Source of the DNA: Oscillibacter sp. MSJ-31
GTDB lineage: Bacteria > Bacillota > Clostridia > Oscillospirales > Oscillospiraceae
DNA length: 64,000 nucleotides
Assembly: GCF_018918025.1 (NCBI RefSeq)
Contig: NZ_JAHLPT010000004.1
Coordinates: 62,001-126,000, forward strand
Direction: 5' to 3'
Under the pieces are notes generated by a model. That model saw only the letters and a program-made list of their open reading frames with translations. It ran no database searches and was not told the DNA's origin. Numbering within the stretch: position 1 is the stretch's first letter; every line of letters starts with the position of its first letter. The position numbers and the translations under genes were made by a program. Below, piece after piece: positions 8,466 to 15,586 of this stretch.

Positions 8466-8481
8466 TCCAATAAGACAGTAT
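8466..8481 (+). repeat. Left terminal inverted repeat of the transposon
   Basis: TCCAATAAGACAGTAT is the inverted counterpart of 19074-19089, with one mismatch. It lies 9 bp inside the left GA junction and is part of the presumed recombinase binding site. Confidence 0.8.
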
Positions 8482-8537
8482 GAGAGAACATTACTGACAT
8501 AGGGTAGCTGCCGTACAGGAGTGCGACAAGAAAAATT

Positions 8538-8579
8538 GGCGATACTTGGTTTTCACAACCAGGTATCGCCTTTTTCTAT
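8538..8579 (+). terminator. Strong hairpin terminator at the left end of the transposon
   Basis: A 14-bp stem (GGCGATACTTGGTT with AACCAGGTATCGCC, one G-U) and a TTCAC loop are followed by five T. It blocks incoming transcription from the chromosome just before tnpV. Confidence 0.85.
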
Positions 8580-8615
8580 CTTTAACAGAATGTTTGAATC
8601 TTATTGGAGGTACAT

Positions 8616-8981
8616 ATGATGCAGGAACTGAACTATATCCGTTGCGGTGATTACTATATTCCCGATATTCGCTTGCCGGAAGAAAATAGACCTATTGGTC
8701 GTTGGGGACGCATGCACAGAGATTATATCAAGGAGCATAACCCCATCCGCTTTAACGATCTGTGCCTTAGTGGCGAACTGTGGACGTATCTGGCTGATTT
8801 GAACGAGCAGGCACAGAACCGTCTTGAAATTATCATTGAGCAAATGAAAGCTGCTGAGGGCGTGACAGAGGACATGAAGCAGCACGATCAGATGGCATGG
8901 GTTAGAGCTATGAACAGCATCCGCAACCGAGCCGAGGAAATCATCCTTCATGAAATGATTTACGAGGAGGATGCCGTATGA
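8616..8981 (+). CDS. tnpV: TnpV-like transposon-encoded protein
   Basis: This protein of about 121 aa has the TnpV features: ELNYIRCGDYYIPDI, RPIGRWGRMHRDYIKEH, LCLSGELWTYLADLNEQAQ and AEEIILHEMIY. TnpV is encoded by Tn4451-type elements, and its role in transposition is not established. The start is ATG 8616 (or 8619) after TTGGAGG. The stop overlaps the next gene by ATGA, so the two are coupled. Its position beside the left terminator is consistent with element architecture. Confidence 0.85.
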   Translation: MMQELNYIRCGDYYIPDIRLPEENRPIGRWGRMHRDYIKEHNPIRFNDLCLSGELWTYLADLNEQAQNRLEIIIEQMKAAEGVTEDMKQHDQMAWVRAMNSIRNRAEEIILHEMIYEEDAV

Positions 8982-9241
8982 GAATCCTTGAAGAATTTTG
9001 GTATGGCAACATTGAGCCGACTGAGTATGACACATCCTCTTGCAAAGAATACAAGAAACTATTGGAGCTGATTTGCAGAAATGAAGAAAAGCTCAAAGCC
9101 ACCATGACGGACGAACAGAAAGAACTATTTGAGAAATACGCCGATTGTGTGCGAGAGCATCAAACCAATACAGACTGTTTGATCTTTCAGAATGGCTTTA
9201 AGCTGGGCGCACGAATGATGTTGGAGGTAATGGAAGAATAA
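8978..9241 (+). CDS. Small protein, DUF6809-like
   Basis: This 87-aa mostly helical acidic protein begins MRILEEFWYGNIEPTEY and ends FQNGFKLGARMMLEVMEE, which matches the small DUF6809 family common on clostridial conjugative and mobilizable elements. It overlaps tnpV by 4 nt and probably shares its transcript. A terminator follows at 9258. Biochemical function unknown. Confidence 0.75.
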   Translation: MRILEEFWYGNIEPTEYDTSSCKEYKKLLELICRNEEKLKATMTDEQKELFEKYADCVREHQTNTDCLIFQNGFKLGARMMLEVMEE

Positions 9242-9257
9242 CGGAACATATAGCGTA

Positions 9258-9297
9258 GCGCCCATCGGCCAAACTCTGGACGATGGGCGCTGTTTTG
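9258..9297 (+). terminator. Terminator after tnpV-DUF6809
   Basis: GCGCCCATCG pairs with CGATGGGCGC around a 13-nt loop, followed by TGTTTTG. It separates the two-gene plus-strand unit from the convergent cargo operon. Confidence 0.75.
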
Positions 9298-9331
9298 TCT
9301 TTTCCGCGCAAAAGTGACGATATTTTTTCGT

Positions 9332-9778
9332 TTAGAAACTCCAGCCTTCTTTCTCGCACAAGCCTAAAATATCGACACAAGGAACACCCAGACTATTACA
9401 TACAAATGGAATCTTTTTTTGCCCGGTTTTGTTTTCCTCTGTGATGACAGTAAGATCGTATTTCATCGCCGTTGCAATGAGGAATGCATCTCCAGAGGAC
9501 TTCACCTGCTTGAAGTCAACAAGTTGAGGGTTAGATGTTACGACTTTTTTTACATTTTCCTGCACTTCATCGTCAATGGGTAAAATATCTCCTTGAAGCC
9601 CAACAAACCACTTCTTCAATGCATCGTCGTTTACTTCCTCAATAATTTCAGAGCACGTAACAATACGCTTTTGCGAAATCAATTCGTCAATATGCTTCCA
9701 AAGAGTTTTGTTGATGCATCGCCTGTGCGATATACTCCTGGTTGCAGTAAGAATTCCATACAGTCCCTCCTTATGCAT
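9332..9778 (-). CDS. PIN-like protein (DUF4411-type), N-terminus degenerate
   Basis: The C-terminal two thirds of this 148-aa frame look like a DUF4411/PIN-like nuclease: LWKHIDELISQKRIVTCSEIIEEV, then KSSGDAFLIATAMKYDLTVITEE with the acidic residues expected at the PIN active site, and a VPCVDILGL end. The usual hydrophobic-LDTN start with the first catalytic aspartate is missing: the first 25 residues are unlike a PIN strand, and fragments read better in another frame. A better ribosome site (AAGGAGGG) precedes an ATG in a different frame at 9760, which gives only a short peptide. It overlaps the upstream methyltransferase by 8 nt as last gene of the cargo operon. It may be a damaged toxin/nuclease. 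Confidence 0.6.
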   Translation of the reverse strand: MHKEGLYGILTATRSISHRRCINKTLWKHIDELISQKRIVTCSEIIEEVNDDALKKWFVGLQGDILPIDDEVQENVKKVVTSNPQLVDFKQVKSSGDAFLIATAMKYDLTVITEENKTGQKKIPFVCNSLGVPCVDILGLCEKEGWSF

Positions 9779-11264
9779 TTCGCAAAACGATTAAAGTCTC
9801 CCTGTTAATCGCATTCTTTGCGTTCAGACCATAACGCTTGTAAGTTTGTAGCGGAAACAATTCTTCGATTTGCCACCCACATTGCTGAGCGAGCACCGCG
9901 AGAAGATAAGGAGTATCAATGTTGTACTCTGTTCCGCCCAGGGTCGTTTTATTATGTCCTACAACCAGACCATACAAGCCGCTGGGCTTCATCATAGATC
10001 TTACGTTGATAAACATAGACTTCATTTCTGTAAAGTATTTATAAACAAGCGTAGGCACTGCTTGTTTGCGAAAACCATCGTTTTCATTCAACGACTCATT
10101 CATGGAACAAACGAGTTTATAAATTTCCGCTGGCAAGCACCCTGTATTTTCCGCAATTTCGCTGGGCCATTTGGTTTTCTCACTTTTCAGAAGCTCGCGA
10201 CTTCCGATAAGACTGGCTTCCAGTCGTCCAATCTCTGAAGCACTACACAAACCAAGCCATACTAAGCTAATTCGCTGAGTATCAATATAGGGCAGAGCGG
10301 TTACGTACGGAGGGCTTGTAATTGCTGCATCAAATTTGATGTCACCAAAAGGTTTGGCGTATTTGATGTCGCAATTCAATGCGTGGTTGTCTGGGAAAAA
10401 GGATTTGTCTTCCACAGACTGTGCCTGCTCTATTTTTTGCAAATACTTAGAAGCTTTTTGGAGATACGCCTCTAAAAAGCTTACTTCAGGCATTGGGGAT
10501 TTCCGGCGCCTTATCCGCAAATCAGAAGGCTCTTGATAAGAATAATCCCGAATTAAATCACTGGCGACCACAAGAAAGAAATTCCGAATAGTTGGATCAT
10601 CATTTTCCACTTCGTTACGAATAGATTCCAGCATGCACAGTATCTCCATAGGAATCCAGTTGCTCAAATATTTGAGTCGCTCATCACCTTCTGGGATGTT
10701 GATTGTCATGGGTTGAGACAGTGTTCGCTTTAATTCATATAAGCGGACAGATGCTTCTTCAACATCCATCTTTAGCGCGGCAACCTTGGTGTTTGCAATT
10801 AAACAAGCCAAAGGATTTATGTCCGTCCCATATGCTTCAATTCCAGCGTGGGCACACTCAACAATTGTTGTACCGCTCCCGTCAAAAGGATCTAATACCT
10901 TGTGGCCACGTTGTACCCCAAATATATTTGCAATTGCGTGCACAATCTGAGGATTGAACTTTCCTTTATATTCGTGAATACCATGTGTAGAATAGCGAGT
11001 GTGCTGTTTGACTGCTCTCAAAGTATCGTCCTTTTCATATAAGCCTTGGCGTGTGGGATAGCTAATACCATCGATCTTATATGCACGATAGAATGTGAGT
11101 TCTTTTACATTGTCAAGGTTAATTCTTTCGCCAGAAATGATTGTGTTATGCTTGTCGTCAGACAACACTTCAATCTCTGGCAATAATACTTTCAGTTCTC
11201 GTATTTGGAGAATCTTTTCATACTCCATATACGAATATGGAAATTTTAACAATTCGATTTGCAT
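9771..11264 (-). CDS. DNA methyltransferase (N6-adenine/N4-cytosine type) B
   Basis: This 497-aa protein has SAM-binding motif I DPFDGSGTT near residue 125, followed by the acidic YGTDINPLACLIANTK, and the catalytic TSPPY tetrapeptide region near residue 315. TSPPY implies amino-group (N6-A or N4-C) methylation. An N-terminal HEYKGKFNPQIVHAIA segment precedes motif I. The domain order (motif I before motif IV) differs from classical beta-class enzymes. It starts 6 nt after the stop of a related methyltransferase and overlaps the PIN-like gene, so it is the third gene of a four-gene operon. Target sequence unknown. Confidence 0.85.
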   Translation of the reverse strand: MQIELLKFPYSYMEYEKILQIRELKVLLPEIEVLSDDKHNTIISGERINLDNVKELTFYRAYKIDGISYPTRQGLYEKDDTLRAVKQHTRYSTHGIHEYKGKFNPQIVHAIANIFGVQRGHKVLDPFDGSGTTIVECAHAGIEAYGTDINPLACLIANTKVAALKMDVEEASVRLYELKRTLSQPMTINIPEGDERLKYLSNWIPMEILCMLESIRNEVENDDPTIRNFFLVVASDLIRDYSYQEPSDLRIRRRKSPMPEVSFLEAYLQKASKYLQKIEQAQSVEDKSFFPDNHALNCDIKYAKPFGDIKFDAAITSPPYVTALPYIDTQRISLVWLGLCSASEIGRLEASLIGSRELLKSEKTKWPSEIAENTGCLPAEIYKLVCSMNESLNENDGFRKQAVPTLVYKYFTEMKSMFINVRSMMKPSGLYGLVVGHNKTTLGGTEYNIDTPYLLAVLAQQCGWQIEELFPLQTYKRYGLNAKNAINRETLIVLRNA

Positions 11265-11270
11265 ATTACA

Positions 11271-12407
11271 TTAGTCCTTCCTAAAAATAAGGATATTTTC
11301 GGTTTTAATCTTTCCGTACTTTAGGTTGAAGGATTTTTTGGTTGCGGCAATTTCTCGTTCAATATTTGCAACGAGTACCATTTTGTGGTTTTCGGCAACG
11401 TTGCGGATCAGCTCTGCATTATCAACTATTTTCCCTTTAATTACGGAACGCCCAACAACAAAACAAACATGTCCACCAGAAAGCAAAACATCAGAGAGCA
11501 AATCAAAAACGCTGCTCATTTGTTTTCGGAAATCTTCTTCAGTCTGTCCGTTCTTTTTCTGATAATGGGGTCTTGCTCCAATTTCAAAAGTTCTAACTTG
11601 GATTGGATCAAACCCCAACCACCACATTCTGAATTTGTGGTAAAGCCAATATTCGTAAGCATTAGGATACGGAGGGGATGTAATGACCAAGCCAACCGGT
11701 TTATCAAAATCTGAAGCAAGTACAGAAAGAATGTCTTGGTTAAAGATTTTACTACATTCCAAATTGACGCTATTTCTTTTTTTTGCTTCATGTATTTTGT
11801 TGCATGCAGTTAGGAACGATTCCAAAACATCATTGGCAGTATAATTATTATCAATAGCAGCATATCGAGTGTCGCTCTCTTGATTTGAAACGCGAACGAT
11901 GATGCTGGATAATGCCAGCTTCAATGCATTTTTTAGATTGACATCACTTTGTTCGTCAATGTGAGTCAAAAGCGAAGATAAGGCCTTTTGAACATCGGGC
12001 TTAAACCAGTGATCGAGATTGGGAATGGTTGGAATATCTACATATCCATCAAAGGTGTTTTTCGCTTGCTCATAAACATCATGGGCTACTGGCAAAAATT
12101 CCGGAGGGAGTTCTTTGGTTTTTACACTTGAAATCAAACAAGCAATTGGATTCAAATCAATTCCGACAGACTCAAAACCCGCACGCTGAGCTTCGAGAAG
12201 AGTTGTGCCGCTTCCGCAAAACGGGTCCAAAATAACAGCGCCTTTATCACATCCCAGGCCTGAGATGAGCTCTCTCGGTATATCAGGAATAAATCTTGCG
12301 GGGTATGGATGGATACTCGCCAATGAATCTTGGGAAGCGTCAGTGAAATCCCAGTCTACTGCTTTTAGCCTTGCATACCTGGAATCAAATATCTCAATAT
12401 GTGACAT
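11271..12407 (-). CDS. DNA methyltransferase (N6-adenine/N4-cytosine type) A
   Basis: This 378-aa protein has motif I ILDPFCGSGTTLLEA near residue 60, GIDLNPIACLIS after it, and catalytic TSPPYPNAYEYWLYHK near residue 240. An upstream HPYPARFIPDIPREL matches the HxYxxxF element of methyltransferase B, so the two are distant paralogues. They may methylate the two strands of an asymmetric site or different sites. Start at 12407 follows AGGAGATAATTT. No dedicated restriction endonuclease is recognisable beside them; the ATPase before and the PIN-like protein after are the only candidates. Confidence 0.85.
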   Translation of the reverse strand: MSHIEIFDSRYARLKAVDWDFTDASQDSLASIHPYPARFIPDIPRELISGLGCDKGAVILDPFCGSGTTLLEAQRAGFESVGIDLNPIACLISSVKTKELPPEFLPVAHDVYEQAKNTFDGYVDIPTIPNLDHWFKPDVQKALSSLLTHIDEQSDVNLKNALKLALSSIIVRVSNQESDTRYAAIDNNYTANDVLESFLTACNKIHEAKKRNSVNLECSKIFNQDILSVLASDFDKPVGLVITSPPYPNAYEYWLYHKFRMWWLGFDPIQVRTFEIGARPHYQKKNGQTEEDFRKQMSSVFDLLSDVLLSGGHVCFVVGRSVIKGKIVDNAELIRNVAENHKMVLVANIEREIAATKKSFNLKYGKIKTENILIFRKD

Positions 12408-12422
12408 AAATTATCTCCTAAG

Positions 12423-13775
12423 TTATACCTGTTGCAGGTGTATCCGGTGTTCAAGTGCCAAGCCAATTAGTCGGTCGGCTTCGTCAGCCATGAACAGAGG
12501 AATATTCAGTACATCATCATCCAGCTTCAGATTATCAAGCGAGAACCGAACACGGAGCTTCACTTTATCCGGGAACAATTCCTTGAATTTTCTGAGACTC
12601 TTGCTCGCCAAATTTGCTTCGGATTTTACTTCAACAGGGAAAATGTCATTATCACGTTGAATCAGAAAATCCACTTCATAGGGAGGATTATTCTGCGACC
12701 AATAACGAGGCAACACCTCAAACTGCGTAATCAAAGTTTGCAATACATAGTTTTCGGTTAAGGCCCCCTTGAACTCAGTGAACAAGCGGTTACCTTCGCC
12801 AAAAGCTGTAGGAGCCAGCTGCGCCAAACGGCGAAGCAGACCCACGTCTACCAAATAGAGTTTGAACGCAGACAGATCATCATAAGCGGCCACAGGAAGA
12901 CCGGGAGCACTGCTGCGGTAGATCTTATGCACTAAGCGAGCATCTACCAGCCATTGCAGAGCATCCTCATATTCACGAGCTCTTGCCCCTTCTTTGACAA
13001 CCTTATAGATAAATTTCTTGTTCTCTCTTGCCAACTGAGAGGGAACCGATTTCCAAATCATAGAGATCTTCGGGAACTCGGTAAGATTAGGATGTTTAGC
13101 GAAGTCACGTTCGTAAGCACTGATGATATCGGACAGAGCTTCTTGCATGGCAGATACGTCACGTGCCTCCGTCCACATCTTTACCGATTCCGGCATGCCT
13201 CCGGTAACATAGTACATCTTTAGCTTCTCATATAACGGATTAAAAAAAGCATCGGGAATCGGATCAAGTGTATCCACGCTCTCCAAATATTTCACGAGGT
13301 TCTCATCCCCGTTTGCGAGAAGAAACTCGGTAAATGTCATGGGATCGATCTGCATGAAGTTGACCTTTCCTACGGGGAAAGAAGATGGCTTAGCCAGGGC
13401 GATGCCAAGCAGCGAACCGGCACAGGCAATGTGATACTGTGGAGCATTCTCGCAGAAATACTTCATGGCATTGATGACCTTGGGGCAGTCCTGCACCTCG
13501 TCAAAAATGATGAGCGTCTTTTCGGGCAAAATCTTATAGCCGCTGGCCAGCATCAGATTCTGCAGAATCCGATCCACATCCTTGGTAGTTTCAAAGAACT
13601 GTTTATATTCTTCGTTTTCATCAAAGTTGAAATAAGCGGTATTTTCATAATAGCGTCTGCCGAACTCTTTCAGAATCCAAGTCTTTCCCACCTGACGCAC
13701 ACCTTTCAGGATCAGCGGCTTGCGGTAGGGTGAATTCTTCCATTCAAGCAGTTTATTCAAAATTAATCGTTCCAT
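12423..13775 (-). CDS. AAA ATPase with C-terminal DUF4143 domain
   Basis: This 450-aa protein belongs to the COG1373 group. Walker A GVRQVGKT lies near residues 25-32, Walker B LIIFDEVQ near 85-92, and CAGSLLG (sensor) near 118. The C-terminal DUF4143 region contains YEVDFLIQRDNDIFPVEVKS, a PD-(D/E)xK-like nuclease signature (D, then E-x-K). Members are widespread in bacteria and archaea, often on mobile DNA, and their function is not settled. Here it is the first gene of the cargo operon, 15 nt before methyltransferase A, with a good promoter. A restriction-like or target-recognition role is possible but inferred. Confidence 0.85.
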   Translation of the reverse strand: MERLILNKLLEWKNSPYRKPLILKGVRQVGKTWILKEFGRRYYENTAYFNFDENEEYKQFFETTKDVDRILQNLMLASGYKILPEKTLIIFDEVQDCPKVINAMKYFCENAPQYHIACAGSLLGIALAKPSSFPVGKVNFMQIDPMTFTEFLLANGDENLVKYLESVDTLDPIPDAFFNPLYEKLKMYYVTGGMPESVKMWTEARDVSAMQEALSDIISAYERDFAKHPNLTEFPKISMIWKSVPSQLARENKKFIYKVVKEGARAREYEDALQWLVDARLVHKIYRSSAPGLPVAAYDDLSAFKLYLVDVGLLRRLAQLAPTAFGEGNRLFTEFKGALTENYVLQTLITQFEVLPRYWSQNNPPYEVDFLIQRDNDIFPVEVKSEANLASKSLRKFKELFPDKVKLRVRFSLDNLKLDDDVLNIPLFMADEADRLIGLALEHRIHLQQV

Positions 13776-13830
13776 AGAAACACTCCTTCACACTTTTATT
13801 GGAGTTTTGAGGTTTTGCAATCACACTATT

Positions 13831-13859
13831 ATTATACTCAGAATTTGTGAACAAATCAA
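13831..13859 (-). promoter_or_regulatory. SigA promoter of the transposon cargo operon
   Basis: On the minus strand TTGATT and TATAAT are separated by 17 bp, about 55 bp upstream of the DUF4143 start codon. The hairpin array begins about 100 bp further upstream. Confidence 0.75.
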
Positions 13860-13957
13860 CTCGTTTCACAAAATTATTAAATATTTTTGTATTGATAATC
13901 ACATTATTATATATTACTGACATGATTAGATTTGAACTGAAGCCGCCAATGGTTTTC

Positions 13958-14151
13958 AACTTCTACACAACCTGTGTCGAAGTTGCATTTTCACTTCTAT
14001 GCAAATTGCGTAGAAGTGATTTTAACTTCTGTCCAACTTGGACAGAAGTGGGATTTCTACTTCCAACCAACTTGATCGGAAGTCCATTTTTTATTCCCGA
14101 CAAGTTGTCGGGAAGTTGGTTTTAAAAATTCTGTCCAACTTGGGCAGAATT
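13958..14151. repeat. Array of six covarying hairpins with about 34-nt period
   Basis: Six inverted repeats of 21-27 nt lie at 13958-13984, 13992-14018, 14025-14049, 14059-14083, 14094-14114 and 14127-14151. Start-to-start distances are 34, 33, 34, 35 and 33 nt. Stems are 9-12 bp (the fourth only 6 bp plus an inner 3 bp) with 3-5-nt loops and a CAACTTG-like centre in several. Stem sequences differ between units but pairing is kept by matched changes on both arms (for example TGTCC/GGACA against ATGCA/TGCGT). The last hairpin is followed by seven T and may terminate plus-strand transcripts. The array lies between the cargo operon and the mobilisation region and contains no convincing gene. Confidence 0.85.
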
Positions 14152-14157
14152 ATTTTT

Positions 14158-14293
14158 TTGCAATTTTTCAATAAAGCAGTTCTAAAAATGGCATTCTCGT
14201 CGGCTACCACTGGGAGAGTTTTTTTCTGTAGACACTCCCCAAAACGCCAATCCCATCGGCTACCACTTGGAGAAATATTTTGAAAAATTGCAA
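14158..14293. repeat. 14-bp perfect inverted repeat enclosing two copies of the second repeat family
   Basis: TTGCAATTTTTCAA at 14158-14171 is exactly inverted at 14280-14293. The arms enclose the first two copies of the GGCTAYCACT repeat, so this segment could fold as one large stem-loop. Confidence 0.6.
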
Positions 14294-14386
14294 CCGAAGC
14301 ACGCATAAAAAGTTTGGTTTCGGCGGCTATCATTTGAGAAGGACTATGGACAAAAAGCGATTCTCACCAGCTATCACTTGAGGGAT
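14192..14386 (+). repeat. Four dispersed copies of a 26-28-nt repeat (core GGCTAYCACTTGAG)
   Basis: Copies lie at 14192-14218, 14248-14274, 14316-14341 and 14359-14386. They share a core close to TTCTCNYCGGCTAYCAYTTG, usually ending GAGAA, so each is a weak imperfect palindrome (TTCTC...GAGAA). Spacing is 43-68 nt, less regular than the adjacent hairpin array. No protein is evident from this stretch in any frame. Confidence 0.7.
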
Positions 14387-14800
14387 AAATAACCATCAAT
14401 TTAAGTTGTGACACAAAACTCCCTGAAAAAACAGGTTAAAAAAGATGTTAAGTAGGGTACGAATTTGAAAATTTCTTCTGGAGGTATATGAGGGCGTTTT
14501 CAAAATCTTTTCCAAAACCCGTTGATAAATAGCTCCTAAATGTCCTAACCAGTAGAGGGATCTTTTTTGTCCCCCGTCGAAAACTGCTTTTTGAAATTCC
14601 GAATACAATGAGAGACATTCAGAAACTTGACGGATAAGTGATGTATCTGTATAATGGTGGCACAACTGAATACCAATGTTCCACCATAAGTCGGTTTCAT
14701 CCGACACGGTATCGGTACACCGGAAGTGCCGAACTGCTCCACCACGCCTTTGGTTCTGCTGGCGGGAGCTGTAGAAAGCAGAACCCGACTTTGAATTTTC
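14387..14800. other. Non-coding stretch of the transposon with several small hairpins
   Basis: No frame here has a convincing gene; the one long minus-strand frame has no family-like features or ribosome site. Several short inverted repeats are visible, including GGTTCTGCT/AGCAGAACC (14752-14785) and GTCGG/CCGAC near 14691-14706. They lead into the larger structured segment that follows. Confidence 0.55.
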
Positions 14801-14895
14801 AGAGCCGATTACATAGAACATCACTTTGAAGCGAGAGCCATGCTCCCGCCGATTTCTGATGCTCTGTGTAATCGGCTCTTTTTGTTTTTCTACAT
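14801..14895 (+). ncRNA. Candidate structured RNA: nested hairpin ending in a T tract
   Basis: A 17-bp outer stem (14801-14817 with 14873-14889, one G-U) encloses a second hairpin at 14831-14849 (GCGAGAGC with GCTCCCGC around a 3-nt loop, one mismatch). The outer stem is followed directly by five T, giving a terminator-like end. The nested design suggests a conserved RNA or a terminator with an antitermination element upstream of the mobilisation genes. No family is recognised. Confidence 0.5.
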
Positions 14896-15015
14896 CCAAC
14901 AACTGAATGACCGTCCGAATGGGATATGACTTTGCGATGACATGAGCGAAGCAACGCCGGGGTGAGACTCCCGGGCAGGAACGACATTCGGGTAGAGCGG
15001 TGAAAGCGTTTTTAA

Positions 15016-15080
15016 CCCTTAGTTTACTAAGGGCGCACTTCTATACGGGTGTGTTCCACACTCGTATGTACGCTCTGCGA
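15016..15080 (+). other. Candidate origin of transfer (oriT)
   Basis: Two adjacent inverted repeats, CCCTTAGT/ACTAAGGG (15016-15033) and ATACGGGTGTG/CACACTCGTAT (15043-15067, one G-T pair), are followed by GTACGCTCTGCG. They lie about 180 bp upstream of the DUF3847-relaxase genes. Hairpins beside a short conserved sequence are the usual form of an oriT with its nic site, but the exact nick cannot be placed from sequence alone. Confidence 0.5.
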
Positions 15081-15180
15081 GGCTAACAGACAACAACTCC
15101 GAAGTAGTATCTGTCCTTCCGTCACTTTGTTCCGAACAAGGGGCTGCACCCCTTGCGCTGCTATGCAGCTATCCCAGCGC

Positions 15181-15227
15181 CCTTGCGGGTACAAAACGAT
15201 TTTTCAAATCATTCCGTACCCGCAAGG
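15181..15227 (+). other. Leader hairpin upstream of the mobilisation genes
   Basis: A perfect 12-bp stem (15181-15192 with 15216-15227) encloses a 23-nt loop, about 30 nt upstream of the DUF3847 start. A second hairpin, CAAGGGG/CCCCTTG, lies at 15137-15155. Both may act in attenuation or mRNA stability. Confidence 0.45.
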
Positions 15228-15257
15228 TTGAAAACAAAAACACACAAAGGAGATTCT

Positions 15258-15584
15258 ATGGAATACACACCTAACCCCGAACTTGAAAAGCTACGAACAG
15301 AAAAAGAGCAAAACGAAAAGAAGGTCGAACAGCTTGACCACAAAATCCAGCGTTTGGAAAACCGCATCAAGTATTACCAGGCCGGCGAACGTAAACGCCG
15401 CACTCACAGACTTTGTACCATTGCAGGAACTTTGGAAAGCATCGCACCGGAGATCAAGGAGCTGGATATTACCGAGGTGATGGAGCTGCTGGAATATGTC
15501 TTTCACAAGGAAGATGTTCAGAGGGCGGTTCAGCGTATGAAGAACGCCCACAATTTAAGAAACCGCAACGCAAAGGAGGGATAA
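15258..15584 (+). CDS. DUF3847 mobilisation accessory protein
   Basis: This 108-aa protein starts with a clear coiled coil (ELEKLRTEKEQNEKKVEQLDHKIQRLENRIKYY, residues about 8-42), then RKRRTHRLCTIAGTLESI and a helical C-terminus. This is the DUF3847 family, almost always beside a MobA/MobL relaxase, where it is thought to help form the relaxosome. The start at 15258 follows AAAGGAGATTCT. The stop is 2 nt before the presumed relaxase start codon. Confidence 0.85.
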   Translation: MEYTPNPELEKLRTEKEQNEKKVEQLDHKIQRLENRIKYYQAGERKRRTHRLCTIAGTLESIAPEIKELDITEVMELLEYVFHKEDVQRAVQRMKNAHNLRNRNAKEG

Positions 15585-15586
15585 GT

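Noticed and set aside
13847-14283. Two plus-strand frames of 81-92 codons through the hairpin arrays
   Set aside because: Their sequence only mirrors the repeats (alternating short motifs), start positions lack ribosome sites and the covariation favours DNA/RNA structure over protein.
13958-14386. Possible CRISPR array
   Set aside because: Units are palindromic but not identical, there are no unique spacers of uniform length between identical repeats, and no cas genes are near.
14396-14902. A 168-codon minus-strand frame in the transposon
   Set aside because: No ribosome site, no recognisable fold, and the DNA is dominated by inverted repeats.
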